Positions 17,521 through 26,080 of a DNA stretch of 64,000 nt are shown piece after piece. Below the pieces are notes generated by a model. The model ran no database searches and was not told where the DNA came from. It saw nothing but the letters and a program-made list of their open reading frames with translations. How positions within the stretch are numbered: position 1 is the stretch's first letter; each line of letters begins with the position of its first letter. Origin of the DNA: Tropheryma whipplei str. Twist (GTDB lineage Bacteria; Actinomycetota; Actinomycetes; Actinomycetales; Microbacteriaceae); contig NC_004572.3 in the NCBI RefSeq assembly GCF_000007485.1, forward strand, positions 806,001 to 870,000, read 5' to 3'. Both the position numbers and the translations under genes were made by a program.

Positions 17521-19089
17521 CTACTGCTCCTCTTCTGAGATAAGTTTTGCACCAGCCTGCACCAGAACAGCCTCCCCCGTAATTGGGTTATCAGGTTTTT
17601 CCTTTGTTTCTGCATCGTCAACCTCAGTGTTTTTGTGTCCGCTATTATCAGTTACAGTGCCATTATCTAGACAGGAACTCGGGGTTTTAACGGTGTTATC
17701 CGGATCATCAATGGGCTTTCCTGACAGGCGCAGCTGAACACCCGTTATCTTGTAAAGAACACTCTTTAGGTCATCGATAGCAGCTTTATTCGCAACAAAC
17801 CGAGACAAAATCTCCTGGGGCATACCGATTGTCAATGAACTTCCAGTCAATCGCAAGGGCTTTGAGTGTTGCAGCATATTTGCAGTTTCGCTCTTTAAAG
17901 CGTCTAAGACCCTTGACCAATTATGCAAGAGATTACCAGGGTAACCCTTTTGACGCTGCGTGTCGGAAACTCTATCAGAGACCTGCAGTTTACTTTTACC
18001 AACGGCCAGTAATAAACTGGCAAGCATAATCTCTAATAAAAGTCTTGGTGAAATTGGACCCGACAGCCTGTTCGACCGAGAAAACAAAATCTCCGCCATA
18101 GCATCAAGATCCTTAAGGCTAAATCGCTTGGATAGTGCAAATATTCTTTCAACCTTCTCGGGAGCATAGGAGTCAAATACACCTTCTGCATTACAAACAG
18201 CAAGAGTCATATCCTTTACCCAGGACATTAGATCTTCGATGAACTGTACGGGCTCATACCCGGCTTCCACAACTTTTTCAATAGATGCAAAAGCAGTCGC
18301 TCCATCATCCTCTGCAATTGCCAAAAACAGGTCGTAGAGCAGAATATCTGGTGCCAGACGCAGAAGCCCAACCGTACTTTCGTAGGTAATGCACTTTCCA
18401 ACCATGAGCTGATCAAGTATTGACAATGTGTCCCTTACTGAACCCCCGCCAGCACGAACTACAAGTGGCAGTACCCCATCTTCTACTCTTATTTTTTCTT
18501 TATTGCATATATCCGCAATATATGGCTGCATAACACTTGCGGAAACAAGAGCAAATGGGTAAGAAAACGTCCTTGATCGTATTGTTCCGAGCACTTTTTC
18601 AGGCTCAGTGGTGGCAAAGATGAACTTTACATGCGCCGGAGGCTCTTCGACAATCTTCAAAAGCGCATTGAACCCTTGAGTTGTTACCATATGCGCCTCG
18701 TCAAGTATAAAAATCCTAAACCGACTCTGCGCCGGAGCAAAAATGGCCCGTTCACGCAAGGCCCGGGCGTCATCGACACCGTTATGACTTGCAGCGTCAA
18801 TCTCAATCACATCAAGTGACCCGTTACCGCTTCGACCTAAATCAATACAACTTTGACACTTTCCACACGGACTAGAAGTTGGACCATTTACACAGTTAAG
18901 GCATCGTGCAAAAACTCTGGCAGAGGTAGTCTTCCCGCAGCCTCTTGGTCCACTAAAAAGATAGGCATGACCCAAACGATTGTTATCAAGGGCAGAAGAT
19001 AACAGGCCGGTAACACCGTCTTGCCCGACCATCTCAGAAAACACCTCGGGTCGATAACGCCTATAAAGAGCCTGCTCACTCCTCATCAT
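17521..19089 (-). CDS. dnaX: DNA polymerase III subunits gamma/tau
   Basis: Clamp-loader ATPase of 522 residues. Starts MMRSEQALYRRYRPEVFSEM; Walker A GPRGCGKTTSAR; zinc module CLNC with CGKCQSC; Walker B FILDEAHMV; sensor TTEPEKVLGTIRSR. After about residue 370 the sequence is weakly conserved and ends in an acidic tail. The ATG overlaps the stop region of a small membrane-protein gene. Confidence 0.95.
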   Translation of the reverse strand: MMRSEQALYRRYRPEVFSEMVGQDGVTGLLSSALDNNRLGHAYLFSGPRGCGKTTSARVFARCLNCVNGPTSSPCGKCQSCIDLGRSGNGSLDVIEIDAASHNGVDDARALRERAIFAPAQSRFRIFILDEAHMVTTQGFNALLKIVEEPPAHVKFIFATTEPEKVLGTIRSRTFSYPFALVSASVMQPYIADICNKEKIRVEDGVLPLVVRAGGGSVRDTLSILDQLMVGKCITYESTVGLLRLAPDILLYDLFLAIAEDDGATAFASIEKVVEAGYEPVQFIEDLMSWVKDMTLAVCNAEGVFDSYAPEKVERIFALSKRFSLKDLDAMAEILFSRSNRLSGPISPRLLLEIMLASLLLAVGKSKLQVSDRVSDTQRQKGYPGNLLHNWSRVLDALKSETANMLQHSKPLRLTGSSLTIGMPQEILSRFVANKAAIDDLKSVLYKITGVQLRLSGKPIDDPDNTVKTPSSCLDNGTVTDNSGHKNTEVDDAETKEKPDNPITGEAVLVQAGAKLISEEEQ

Positions 19090-19252
19090 GTGTCTTCAAA
19101 ACATGGATGGGCAAGAAAATTGCCATAGACATCATAACTACACCGAACCCAAAAACGGTGGACTCCCAGCCAGTTACATAGAAAGCGTAAAAAAACGCCG
19201 AAACCGCGATGAGAAAACAAAGGGCAGAGAAAAACAGGGCGACAAACTTCAC
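19076..19252 (-). CDS. Small membrane protein overlapping the dnaX start
   Basis: A 58-residue reading frame from GTG at 19252. It encodes KFVALFFSALCFLIAVSAFF, then YAFYVTGWES and VVMMSMAIFLPIHVLKT, which gives two membrane helices and a short charged tail ending HDEE. It ends 14 bp inside dnaX (ATGATGAGGAGTGA), so translation is likely coupled. No clear ribosome binding site precedes the GTG. Small double-helix membrane proteins before dnaX exist in relatives; function unknown. Confidence 0.6.
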   Translation of the reverse strand: MKFVALFFSALCFLIAVSAFFYAFYVTGWESTVFGFGVVMMSMAIFLPIHVLKTHDEE

Positions 19253-19322
19253 ATAGACAAGGATATTTCAGTTCCTATGACAATGCAAAGCGATGTGCAG
19301 TAGATGCACGTCTCGACGACAG

Positions 19323-19703
19323 TTACTTCACACTCACCTGTGCACCAGCAGCTTCGAGCTGAGCTTTTGCAGCATCGGCAGCATCCTTATTTGCCCCCTC
19401 AAGCACTTTCGATGGGACACCGTCCACGAGCGCCTTCGCCTCACCAAGACCCAGGCCGGTTATTGTCCGTACCTCCTTGATAACCTGTATTTTTTTGTCA
19501 CCCGCAGCTTCGAGAATAACGTCGAAAGTAGTTTTTTCCGGTGCAGCTTCCGCCGCAGGCTCAACAGGCGCAGCAGCTGCAGCAACAGGCGCAGCAGCTG
19601 TTACCTTAAAAACCTCTTCGAATTTGGAAACAAACTCGCTCAACTCGATAAGAGTCATTTCCTTAAAACTTTCAATCAGCTCATCAGTTGTAATTTTTGC
19701 CAT
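19323..19703 (-). CDS. rplL: Ribosomal protein bL12 (L7/L12)
   Basis: Stalk protein of the 50S subunit that recruits translation factors; 126 residues. N-terminal dimerisation domain [14 protein letters not shown], Ala-Pro-rich hinge ([12 protein letters not shown]), C-terminal domain with [20 protein letters not shown] and ending VSVK. The start at 19703 is supported by GGAGG 5 nt upstream; the frame extends 15 bp further. The hinge DNA carries a 21-bp tandem repeat (aacaggcgcagcagctg twice). Confidence 0.96.
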   Translation of the reverse strand: MAKITTDELIESFKEMTLIELSEFVSKFEEVFKVTAAAPVAAAAAPVEPAAEAAPEKTTFDVILEAAGDKKIQVIKEVRTITGLGLGEAKALVDGVPSKVLEGANKDAADAAKAQLEAAGAQVSVK

Positions 19704-19714
19704 CCCATCCTCCT

Positions 19715-20215
19715 TCAAAAGGTATTCTTCATAGCAACAAAGACTCTCGCAGCACTCGACAAGGGCGCAGACACAAGACCGAGTGCACTCGACAAAGCTC
19801 CCTTAGTGACACTCGCAATTTTTGCGAGAATAACCTCGCGACTCTCAAGCTCAGCAAGCCGTTTCACGTGTTCAGAGCCAAAAACCTGGCCATCAACAAA
19901 GCAGCCCTTTATCTTTAGCAGCCCGTCAGTCTCCGCGAACTTCCTCAAGCTTTTGGCTACTGAAACGATATCACCATCTACTGCAACAATCGCAGTAGGG
20001 CCCCTCAGAAACTCGGCAAAATCGTTAAAACCGACCTGCTGAGCCGCAATTCTAGCAAGTGTATTCTTCGCAATAAGATAACTGGCATCTCCACGCAGGA
20101 GAATGCGCAAAGCGCGAAGCTGGGCTGCAGAAAGACCCCTATACTCGGTGAACACAATGGCCTGCGCATCCGAAAGGACACCAACCAAGTGTTTAACGGT
20201 TTCCTGCTTCGTCAA
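19715..20215 (-). CDS. rplJ: Ribosomal protein uL10
   Basis: 166 residues. Forms the base of the L12 stalk. Recognised by [44 protein letters not shown] and the C-terminal helix that binds L12. The start is TTG with GGGGGTG just upstream. It sits between a putative L10 leader and rplL. Confidence 0.96.
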   Translation of the reverse strand: MTKQETVKHLVGVLSDAQAIVFTEYRGLSAAQLRALRILLRGDASYLIAKNTLARIAAQQVGFNDFAEFLRGPTAIVAVDGDIVSVAKSLRKFAETDGLLKIKGCFVDGQVFGSEHVKRLAELESREVILAKIASVTKGALSSALGLVSAPLSSAARVFVAMKNTF

Positions 20216-20349
20216 AACACCCCCAACAACACATACACCCGCATTGACGAAGCAAACCTGCGCGGGCGGCGAAAGCCTTTACTTTGTTTTCTAAAAAACA
20301 AAACCTACGGTCATAGGCCGTATGATCCTAGCACTCACAGGGCAATAAG
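20216..20349 (-). promoter_or_regulatory. Candidate L10 leader between rplA and rplJ
   Basis: A 134-nt gap with conspicuous secondary structure on the minus strand: a tacgg/ccgta hairpin, then an AT-rich perfect 8-bp hairpin TTTGTTTT-TTAG-AAAACAAA (20284-20303), then GCCGCCCGCGCAGG. In many bacteria the L10-L12 complex binds such a leader to control rplJ-rplL translation. I can see position and structure but not a confident match to the leader's kink-turn. Confidence 0.45.
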
Positions 20350-21033
20350 TCAAGCAAGCGCGACACGCACCGATGGACCAAAGGTGCTTGAAAAGAACAT
20401 TTTTTTTATGTACCGGCCCTTGTGCTTTTGCGGACGCGCTCTGTTTATTTCATCAAGGGCCACAGATAAATTCTCGGATAAACTCTCGACAGAGAAACTC
20501 GTTTTTCCAATTACGAAATGGATATTTGCATGCTTGTCGGTTTTAAACTCAATCCTGCCGCCCAAAGCATCTTTAACAGCTTTTCCAACATCAGCAGTCA
20601 CCGTGCCAGTTTTTGGATTCGGCATAAGTCCCCTGGGTCCAAGCACCCTGCCAAGCTGACCAACCTGGGCCATGAGCTCTGGAGTCGATATAGCGACATC
20701 AAAATCGACATACCCATCTGCAACTCGCGCCACAAGGTCACTGCCACCAACTTCACTCGCGCCTGAATCCAGGGCAGCCTGCGCGGAAGGACCCGTTGCA
20801 AATACAACAACCCGAACGGCCTTACCTGTACCGTGGGGCAGCATAACAACGCCGCGCACGAGTTGATCGGTCTTACGCGGATCAATTCCAAGTTTCAGAG
20901 CGACCTCAAAGGCAGAATCAATCTTCGCGTACGCAGTCTCTTTTACAAGACCAATTGCATCCTCGACAGGGTAGAGCTTGTCAGATGCAATACTCGTAAC
21001 AGCTGATCTATAAGCTTTTGATCTTTTCGTCAT
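20350..21033 (-). CDS. rplA: Ribosomal protein uL1
   Basis: 227 residues; forms the L1 stalk of the 50S subunit and can repress its own operon. Seen by [28 protein letters not shown]-type N-terminus, [21 protein letters not shown], and [15 protein letters not shown]. Overlaps rplK by 4 bp. Confidence 0.97.
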   Translation of the reverse strand: MTKRSKAYRSAVTSIASDKLYPVEDAIGLVKETAYAKIDSAFEVALKLGIDPRKTDQLVRGVVMLPHGTGKAVRVVVFATGPSAQAALDSGASEVGGSDLVARVADGYVDFDVAISTPELMAQVGQLGRVLGPRGLMPNPKTGTVTADVGKAVKDALGGRIEFKTDKHANIHFVIGKTSFSVESLSENLSVALDEINRARPQKHKGRYIKKMFFSSTFGPSVRVALA

Positions 21034-21455
21034 GCTACAGTCACACCCATAGAACGTGCGGTTCCCCGAACAATCTTTGATGCCGCATCAATATCGTTTG
21101 CATTCAAATCAACCATCTTAGCCTCTGCAATACTCTTGACTTGCTCAGGGGTAATCTGAGCAACCTTAAGGTTGTGGGGAGTCGGCGAACCCTTGGAAAT
21201 ACGCGCAGCTTTCTTGATAAGCTCAACCACAGGCGGGGTTTTTAGGACAAAAGTAAATGACCTATCCTCATAAACACTGATCTCAACCGGAATAACATTA
21301 CCCTTCTGTGATTCGGTTGCCGCGTTGTACGCCTTACAAAATTCCATTATGTTAACACCGTGCTGCCCCAGAGCGGGCCCAACCGGTGGCGCCGGATTTG
21401 CAGCACCAGCCTGGATTTGCAGTTTTATTACTCCAACCACTTTTTTATCAGCCAT
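21030..21455 (-). CDS. rplK: Ribosomal protein uL11
   Basis: 141 residues, the usual length. N-terminal [20 protein letters not shown], then [26 protein letters not shown] and C-terminal [25 protein letters not shown]. It is part of the GTPase-associated centre. It follows nusG by 36 bp, giving the standard secE-nusG-rplK-rplA order. Confidence 0.97.
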   Translation of the reverse strand: MADKKVVGVIKLQIQAGAANPAPPVGPALGQHGVNIMEFCKAYNAATESQKGNVIPVEISVYEDRSFTFVLKTPPVVELIKKAARISKGSPTPHNLKVAQITPEQVKSIAEAKMVDLNANDIDAASKIVRGTARSMGVTVA

Positions 21456-21491
21456 AAAATCCCTTTCAGCGTGTAAGTCTAAGAGCGCGCA

Positions 21492-22109
21492 TCAAGCTTG
21501 CTTCTCAACCTGATCAAAGGCAAGCTCAACAGGTGTTTCCCTTTCAAAAAGAGAGATCAAAACTGTCAAACGTCCATTTTCTGGCTTTATCTCACTGATC
21601 GTACCCGGCAATCCGGCAAACGAGCCTGTTTTGATTACAACAGTTTCACCAACCTCAAGGTCGACATCAGAGACTGTAACCGACCTTTTTTGCCGAGCTG
21701 CTGTCTGTGAAACAGAGACCGTCGTCTTGAGCATATCGAAAACTTCCTCGAAGCTAAGAGGCACAGGTTGATGCATATTACCGACAAAACCGGTAATCCA
21801 GGGTGTATTTCGCACAACCGCCCAACTGGATTCGTTTAAATCCATCCGCACAAGGACATACCCGGGAATCCTGACCCTTGTAATCATCTTTCGCTGACCG
21901 TTCCTTATGCCAACAACATCTTCCATAGGAACTTCTACCTGATAAATAGCCTGGTCTGCATTCATAGACACAACTCTCGTCTCGAGATTTGCCTTAGCAC
22001 GCCGTTCGAAACCTGCAGGTGAGTGAACAACATACCACTTGCCCGGCAATGAGCGCAAATGTACTTTAAATTCCTCATAGGGATCATGTGCAGTATCTGT
22101 TTTTTCCAT
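21492..22109 (-). CDS. nusG: Transcription termination/antitermination factor NusG
   Basis: About 205 residues from ATG at 22109 (MEKTDTAHDPYEEFK). This start avoids overlap with secE and has GAGAG upstream; an open frame extends to 22145. NGN domain with KWYVVHSPAGFERRAKANLE and VPGYVLVRMDLNESSW-type core (here IPGYVLVRMDL), and a C-terminal KOW domain (GETVVIKTGSFAGLPGTISEI). Couples RNA polymerase to Rho or the ribosome. It lies between secE and rplK. Confidence 0.95.
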   Translation of the reverse strand: MEKTDTAHDPYEEFKVHLRSLPGKWYVVHSPAGFERRAKANLETRVVSMNADQAIYQVEVPMEDVVGIRNGQRKMITRVRIPGYVLVRMDLNESSWAVVRNTPWITGFVGNMHQPVPLSFEEVFDMLKTTVSVSQTAARQKRSVTVSDVDLEVGETVVIKTGSFAGLPGTISEIKPENGRLTVLISLFERETPVELAFDQVEKQA

Positions 22110-22122
22110 CACATAAATCTCT

Positions 22123-22365
22123 CTAACTGGACGACCCGAGGGCAAGAGTCAAGAGTAAAGCAAAAATCCAGTCAACGAAAGCAACCAGACCAATAACAAC
22201 AATAACAAAAATGGACACCATGAAACTGAAAGAGACAACAGCCCTACGAGTCGGAACCGTTACCTTCGACAGTTCCTGAAAAACCTCCCGAAGAAAATTT
22301 ACAATCCGACCGAAAAAGCGCCGCGCAGCCTTCTCACTCAAAATAAACCAACCTTGAACCTGCAC
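22123..22365 (-). CDS. secE: Preprotein translocase subunit SecE
   Basis: A single-helix SecE of 60-80 residues. VFQELSKVTVPTRRAVVSFS is the conserved amphipathic segment, followed by the membrane helix VSIFVIVVIGLVAFVDWIF. The open frame starts at an ATG only 1 bp from the tRNA-Trp gene, too close to be comfortable. A TTG or GTG about 25-30 bp further in (before SEKAARRFFG) is an alternative start. Confidence 0.9.
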   Translation of the reverse strand: MQVQGWFILSEKAARRFFGRIVNFLREVFQELSKVTVPTRRAVVSFSFMVSIFVIVVIGLVAFVDWIFALLLTLALGSSS

Positions 22366-22366
22366 G

Positions 22367-22439
22367 CAGGGCGGACAGGACTTGAACCTGCAACCTGCGG
22401 TTTTGGAGACCGCTGCTCTACCAATTGAGCCACCGCCCT
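22367..22439 (-). tRNA. tRNA-Trp (anticodon CCA)
   Basis: 73 nt on the minus strand. Acceptor AGGGCGG pairs with CCGCCCT, discriminator G; anticodon loop tctccaaaa gives CCA; T-arm GCAGGTTCAAGTCCTGT. No CCA tail is encoded. It directly precedes secE, the conserved actinobacterial arrangement, so it is probably processed from the secE-nusG transcript. Confidence 0.96.
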
Positions 22440-22511
22440 AAAAACCGAAGCAAAAAACATACTCGAGTATAGGATAATAGGCCAACAAAATAAAGTTTGT
22501 AGAATGCTACC
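22440..22511. promoter_or_regulatory. Divergent promoter region tRNA-Trp / aminotransferase
   Basis: 72 bp between divergent genes. It holds a 12-bp perfect palindrome ATACTCGAGTAT (22459-22470). A TAGAAT box at 22500-22505 ends 6 nt before the aminotransferase ATG, compatible with a leaderless mRNA. On the minus strand TATTAT and TATACT are possible -10 boxes for tRNA-Trp. Confidence 0.45.
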
Positions 22512-23726
22512 ATGTCAGAGCGCATATCGAAAAGGTGTTCCAAACTGGGCGAGTCTGTAACTCTTTCAATAGACTCAAAAGCCAAACGAATGAAGAAGGC
22601 AGGAAAGCCGATAATAAGCTATGCTGCTGGAGAGCCCGATTTTCCAACACCTGAACACATTGTCAGTCGCTGTCAGCTTGCCGCTGCCACAAGAAGTAAT
22701 CATGTCTATACAGAAACTGCAGGACTGGCTGAACTGCGCGAAGCAATTGCAGAAAAAACCCTAGCCGATTCATTCCTAAAAGTGTCAGAATCACAGATTC
22801 TCATTACGAACGGATGCAAACAAGCGGTCTATATGGCATGCCAAACTATTCTGGATCCGAATGATGAAGTCATTCTACCCACACCGTACTGGACAACATA
22901 TCCAGAAAGTATTCGCGCAGCTGGGGCAAAGGTTGTAATTCCTGCAACTGATAGTTTTTACGTAACAGTTGATCAGTTACAGTCGGTGCTTACCAACAAA
23001 ACAAAAGCAATTATCTTGTCTTCGCCATCTAACCCCAGTGGTGCTGTTTATTCCTTGGACTCACTAAGAGACATTGCACGATTTGCCAAAAAACACGGTA
23101 TATGGATTATTTCTGATGAGATTTATCAAAATATCTATTATTCGGGAAGGGTGGCACCGGGATTTGGAGAGGCTCTTCCCGAGATAAAGGATCAACTTAT
23201 TCTGGTCAACGGGTTGTCCAAAACCTATGCAATGACTGGGTGGCGCATTGGGTGGATGATTGGACCACAGGACATAATAAATGCCTCTGTGAAATTACAA
23301 TCACACATTTGCTCACATGTTTCCAATATAATGCAGCAAGCCGCCTTGGAGGCTCTGACCGGACCACAGGACTGTGTTGCCTATATGAGAGATGAATTCA
23401 AAAAACGCAGGGACCTTATGCTTCGCGAGCTGGGGAGAATAAAGGGTCTATCCATCCCAAAACCTGATGGTGCATTTTATATATATCCTGATGTATCAGC
23501 GTTCATTGGAAGAAGAATTACTGGCAGAATGATTCATTCATCTTTTGAGCTTGCTGAACTAGTTCTTAGTGAGACTCTGGTTGCGACTGTTCCTGGTGAA
23601 GCCTTTGGAACAAAAGGGCACCTTAGGCTTTCATACGCCCTAGATGAAACAAGTTTGCTGGAGGGAACAGGACGGCTTGTGGAATTCTTTGATACAGCGA
23701 ACTCCGACATGACGAAGGTATTTTGA
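22512..23726 (+). CDS. PLP-dependent aspartate/aromatic aminotransferase
   Basis: 404-residue class I aminotransferase. Has PISYAAGEPDFPTPEHI, YTETAGLAELREAIAE, SSPSNPSGAVY, SDEIYQNIYY, and the PLP lysine in NGLSKTYAMTGWRIGW. The C-terminal substrate arginine lies in LRLSYAL. It most resembles AspC-type enzymes that interconvert aspartate and oxaloacetate. The ATG lies 6 nt after a TAGAAT box and has no ribosome binding site. It converges on murB with 2 bp between stops. Confidence 0.92.
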   Translation: MSERISKRCSKLGESVTLSIDSKAKRMKKAGKPIISYAAGEPDFPTPEHIVSRCQLAAATRSNHVYTETAGLAELREAIAEKTLADSFLKVSESQILITNGCKQAVYMACQTILDPNDEVILPTPYWTTYPESIRAAGAKVVIPATDSFYVTVDQLQSVLTNKTKAIILSSPSNPSGAVYSLDSLRDIARFAKKHGIWIISDEIYQNIYYSGRVAPGFGEALPEIKDQLILVNGLSKTYAMTGWRIGWMIGPQDIINASVKLQSHICSHVSNIMQQAALEALTGPQDCVAYMRDEFKKRRDLMLRELGRIKGLSIPKPDGAFYIYPDVSAFIGRRITGRMIHSSFELAELVLSETLVATVPGEAFGTKGHLRLSYALDETSLLEGTGRLVEFFDTANSDMTKVF

Positions 23727-23728
23727 GT

Positions 23729-24784
23729 CTACAGTTCGAGACCAACAAAAACCGGCTCAGGAATGAGGTGTATATCGAATTTTCTTGAGACGGTTCGTGT
23801 AATAAGTCCTGCAAGTTCAATCACTTCGGCGGCAGTTGCACCACCCCTGTTTACTATCGCAAGGCTATGTTGAGTTGAAATCGCCGCTTGTGATCCGGAA
23901 ATACAAAATCCCTTTTCAAATCCACTCTGCTCTAGCAGAAACGCAGCGCTTACTTTCACCCCTCCCATCTCATCAGTCTGAATAACAGAACTGTTCAGCG
24001 CACCCTGTGGGACAAGGCGCCTAAGCCTGCTCAAATGTTCTTTTGAGACAATGGGGTTGACAAAAAATGACCCAACGCTTGATGTGTTACAGACGTCAAA
24101 TCCTTTAGGCACAAGGTATCGGGGGAGCATTCCCTTCTCAGCCCTGATACGCAATACTTGGTCTCTTACCTGTTTTCCTGAACAGTAAGTTCCAAGGTCT
24201 ACTTTTAGTGCATTAGCCAATTGCCTATGCAAAACCGGAGTTGGGCCAGGCTTTAACAATAATGTGCCGCCGAGAATAACCTTATTGCGTACATTTTTTA
24301 AAGCTGATGTTCTATATCCGTACCTCATATCTTCAAGGCCGAAAGTGACAACCTCACTCGTACAAGCGTCATATACCTCCACACTGCCTAGTACATCGCG
24401 CACAGCTGCACCGTAGGCAGAGATATTCTGGGCAAGCGCGCCGCCAAAAGTCCCAGGTATGCCAGACATGGGCGAGAGCTGATCAAAGCCCAAATCAAGC
24501 GAGTAGCTAACCAGATCATCCCAAGATGTACCAGCCGAAATGCTGAACCTTGTATAGTCGCCGTCGTCAGAGACGATAGTATCGCGGCTCTTTAATCTAA
24601 CAACCGTACCCGGAAAGGGGCAATCAGAAGCAACAAGATTGCTCCCGCCACCAACTACAAGAACATGATGACCGGGGCGAAACAGTCCGGGCGCGCGTTC
24701 AACAAACTCATCCGGCGAACACTCAATAAAACAAGCAATTGAGCCACCGACGCCGAGGGTCGTAATCTCAGAAAAAGAAACCAA
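23729..24784 (-). CDS. murB: UDP-N-acetylenolpyruvoylglucosamine reductase
   Basis: FAD enzyme of peptidoglycan precursor synthesis, making UDP-MurNAc. 351 residues. Motifs: TTLGVGGSIACF, GGGSNLVASD, the FAD-binding SGIPGTFGGALAQNISAYGA, YRTSALKN, and the proton-donor serine in SSVGSFFVNP. The start is TTG with no clear ribosome binding site. It is preceded by a roughly 220-nt leader with a short peptide gene and a perfect hairpin. Confidence 0.95.
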   Translation of the reverse strand: MVSFSEITTLGVGGSIACFIECSPDEFVERAPGLFRPGHHVLVVGGGSNLVASDCPFPGTVVRLKSRDTIVSDDGDYTRFSISAGTSWDDLVSYSLDLGFDQLSPMSGIPGTFGGALAQNISAYGAAVRDVLGSVEVYDACTSEVVTFGLEDMRYGYRTSALKNVRNKVILGGTLLLKPGPTPVLHRQLANALKVDLGTYCSGKQVRDQVLRIRAEKGMLPRYLVPKGFDVCNTSSVGSFFVNPIVSKEHLSRLRRLVPQGALNSSVIQTDEMGGVKVSAAFLLEQSGFEKGFCISGSQAAISTQHSLAIVNRGGATAAEVIELAGLITRTVSRKFDIHLIPEPVFVGLEL

Positions 24785-24800
24785 AGAAATTCACGAGACA

Positions 24801-24823
24801 AGCTGCCAGGATTACTGGCAGCT
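24801..24823 (-). promoter_or_regulatory. Perfect 9-bp hairpin at the stop codon of the murB leader peptide
   Basis: AGCTGCCAG - TAATC - CTGGCAGCT on the minus strand. The leader-peptide stop codon TAA is in the loop and its last codons (AGC TGC CAG) form the left arm. The hairpin ends 17 nt before the murB TTG. No T-run follows, so it is not a standard terminator; a translational or processing element is more likely. Confidence 0.75.
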
Positions 24824-24895
24824 ATCGCACTGCAAAAGCTCCATAGGGTCAATCGGAACCTGGAAGCCATCGATATTGTCACTAAGCTCTTCCAC
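24812..24895 (-). CDS. 27-residue CxxC peptide in the murB leader
   Basis: A short frame with a GTG start and AGGGAG 7 nt upstream. The product contains EELSDNIDGF, PIDPMELL and ends QCDSCQ. It stops 27 bp before murB, inside a perfect hairpin. I do not recognise it. The frame stays open upstream to 24994 and would add a hydrophobic segment, but the well-spaced ribosome binding site favours the short form. It could be a regulatory leader peptide or a small metal- or thiol-active protein. Confidence 0.5.
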   Translation of the reverse strand: MEELSDNIDGFQVPIDPMELLQCDSCQ

Positions 24896-25011
24896 GTAAG
24901 CACTCCCTCTCATTCGCGGGATCCAGAACAAAGGACCCGTAATTCGAACAAACAGCAATAAACAAAAGACGCACAAGCCCCAAAAACAGGGCACGAGCGC
25001 ATCTGATTATC

Positions 25012-25040
25012 AGTATATAATGTGCCTACGCAGAAGTCAA
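25012..25040 (-). promoter_or_regulatory. Promoter for the murB leader
   Basis: On the minus strand TTGACT (25035-25040) and TATACT (25012-25017) are spaced by exactly 17 bp, a near-consensus housekeeping promoter. The expected start is near 25005, about 220 nt upstream of murB. A 12-bp palindrome ACTATATATAGT sits just upstream of the -35 box (25041-25053). Confidence 0.65.
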
Positions 25041-25068
25041 ACTACTATATATAGTGTTTCGCAGGTTT

Positions 25069-25512
25069 TTATATTTTTAGTGATATTTCCGCAAAGGCCT
25101 TTGTGAGGACGGTTTCATCATCCAGAGACACAATGAGCTCAATAATAGCTTTGCTATCCTCCCGCTTTCTCAGAAAAGCTTTTATCGATAACAAGGCTCC
25201 GACGGATTGTTCATCAAGTGGGTTTTTACCGACTGGGACGGGAACAGGTTTTGAGAAGCGTACGCCATAGGAAGACAGTCTAGAGACATCGGTGCCCAGC
25301 TGGGTCATAAGAGGGGCAATTGCCAAAGCCATTGTCAGCATTCCATGGCATATAACACCAGGAAGCCCGACGGCCCTGGCAAAGTCATCACGGTAGTGAA
25401 TTGGATTGAAGTCACCGCTTGCAGCAGCATAACGTACGAGATCGTCGCGCGAAACAAGTTTTGTGTCAGAGAAAATTTGTGACCCCAAGGGCATTTTGAA
25501 TAAATCGAGCAC
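25069..25512 (-). CDS. MaoC-like (3R)-hydroxyacyl-ACP dehydratase, HadB-like
   Basis: 147-residue hot-dog fold dehydratase. The catalytic hydratase-2 motif is present: AAASGDFNPIHY (Asp and His), followed by LPGVICHGMLTMALA. It is the catalytic partner of the HadA-like protein encoded upstream. In mycobacteria such pairs act in fatty/mycolic acid elongation; here a general fatty-acid role is inferred. The GTG start directly follows the stop of a 20-codon frame. Confidence 0.83.
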   Translation of the reverse strand: MLDLFKMPLGSQIFSDTKLVSRDDLVRYAAASGDFNPIHYRDDFARAVGLPGVICHGMLTMALAIAPLMTQLGTDVSRLSSYGVRFSKPVPVPVGKNPLDEQSVGALLSIKAFLRKREDSKAIIELIVSLDDETVLTKAFAEISLKI

Positions 25513-25575
25513 CTAACTTGACATCCCTTCTGGCAGAGCGCAATTTGGTCCGGTCTGTGGATTTACCCCACTCAT
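25513..25575 (-). CDS. 20-residue peptide frame between hadA and hadB
   Basis: ATG preceded by AAGGAGAGGAA, one of the best ribosome binding sites in the window. It encodes a 20-residue peptide beginning SGVNPQTGPNC and ends with TAG immediately before the GTG of the HadB-like gene. No similarity is recognised. It may serve to deliver ribosomes to hadB by coupling, or be a real micropeptide. Confidence 0.4.
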   Translation of the reverse strand: MSGVNPQTGPNCALPEGMSS

Positions 25576-25657
25576 TTCCTCTCCTTGATAGGCAGCCCAC
25601 GAAGATCTCCCCATAAGATCCCCTACGTGAGCGCCCTAATAAATACAACCGGATACA

Positions 25658-26080
25658 TCATGCTTTGCCTCTAACTATGAGGGTTATCGTCATTACCAAG
25701 ACATCATCATTCGAGCCCTCGGAGAGAAGTGTAACCTCTAAAACTATTTGCCGAGCGTTACCGAATGCGCGATCACGCTTGATGCGGAGTATTGGTCTTA
25801 ATATGTCACCTGCAAAGATCGGCCTTTTGTACAGAAAGTGCTGCTCTCCGTGAACTATATGGCTGTAATCTATGTTTAGGTCAGAGGAAATTATATATTC
25901 AAGGATCTGCCCAACCCACACTGCGCCGAAAGTCGGCACCGCCACGAGCCCTGGGTAGCCCGATGATGTGGCCGCTGCTGTGGAGTGGTAAATCTTATTC
26001 TGAGTATGCACTGCCCTGGCAAACTCCATGAGCTTTTCCTCTGTGACATGCCGCGGTGGAAATTCCACTTTCTGAGTCAA
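25658..26080 (-). CDS. FAS1-like dehydratase subunit, HadA-like
   Basis: 140-residue hot-dog protein of the MaoC N-terminal type, with VAVPTFGAVWVGQILEY, VHGEQHFLYKRPIFAGDILRP and VLVMTITLIVRGKA. It lacks the catalytic Asp/His motif and is expected to dimerise with the HadB-like partner and bind the acyl chain. The start is TTG with AGGAGGT four bases upstream. The 241 bp upstream to the DUF3073 gene hold no recognised feature. Confidence 0.8.
   Translation of the reverse strand: MTQKVEFPPRHVTEEKLMEFARAVHTQNKIYHSTAAATSSGYPGLVAVPTFGAVWVGQILEYIISSDLNIDYSHIVHGEQHFLYKRPIFAGDILRPILRIKRDRAFGNARQIVLEVTLLSEGSNDDVLVMTITLIVRGKA

Noticed and set aside
19563-19606. 21-bp tandem repeat in rplL
   Set aside because: It encodes the Ala-Pro hinge of L7/L12, where repetition is normal.
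24812-24994. 60-codon version of the murB leader frame, with a hydrophobic N-terminus
   Set aside because: The internal GTG has a well-spaced AGGGAG site, whereas the longer start lies about 11 nt from the expected transcript start with no binding site. It cannot be excluded.
25576-25657. Possible structured RNA between hadA and the 20-codon frame
   Set aside because: GC-rich, but no tRNA-like or other consistent fold was found by eye.
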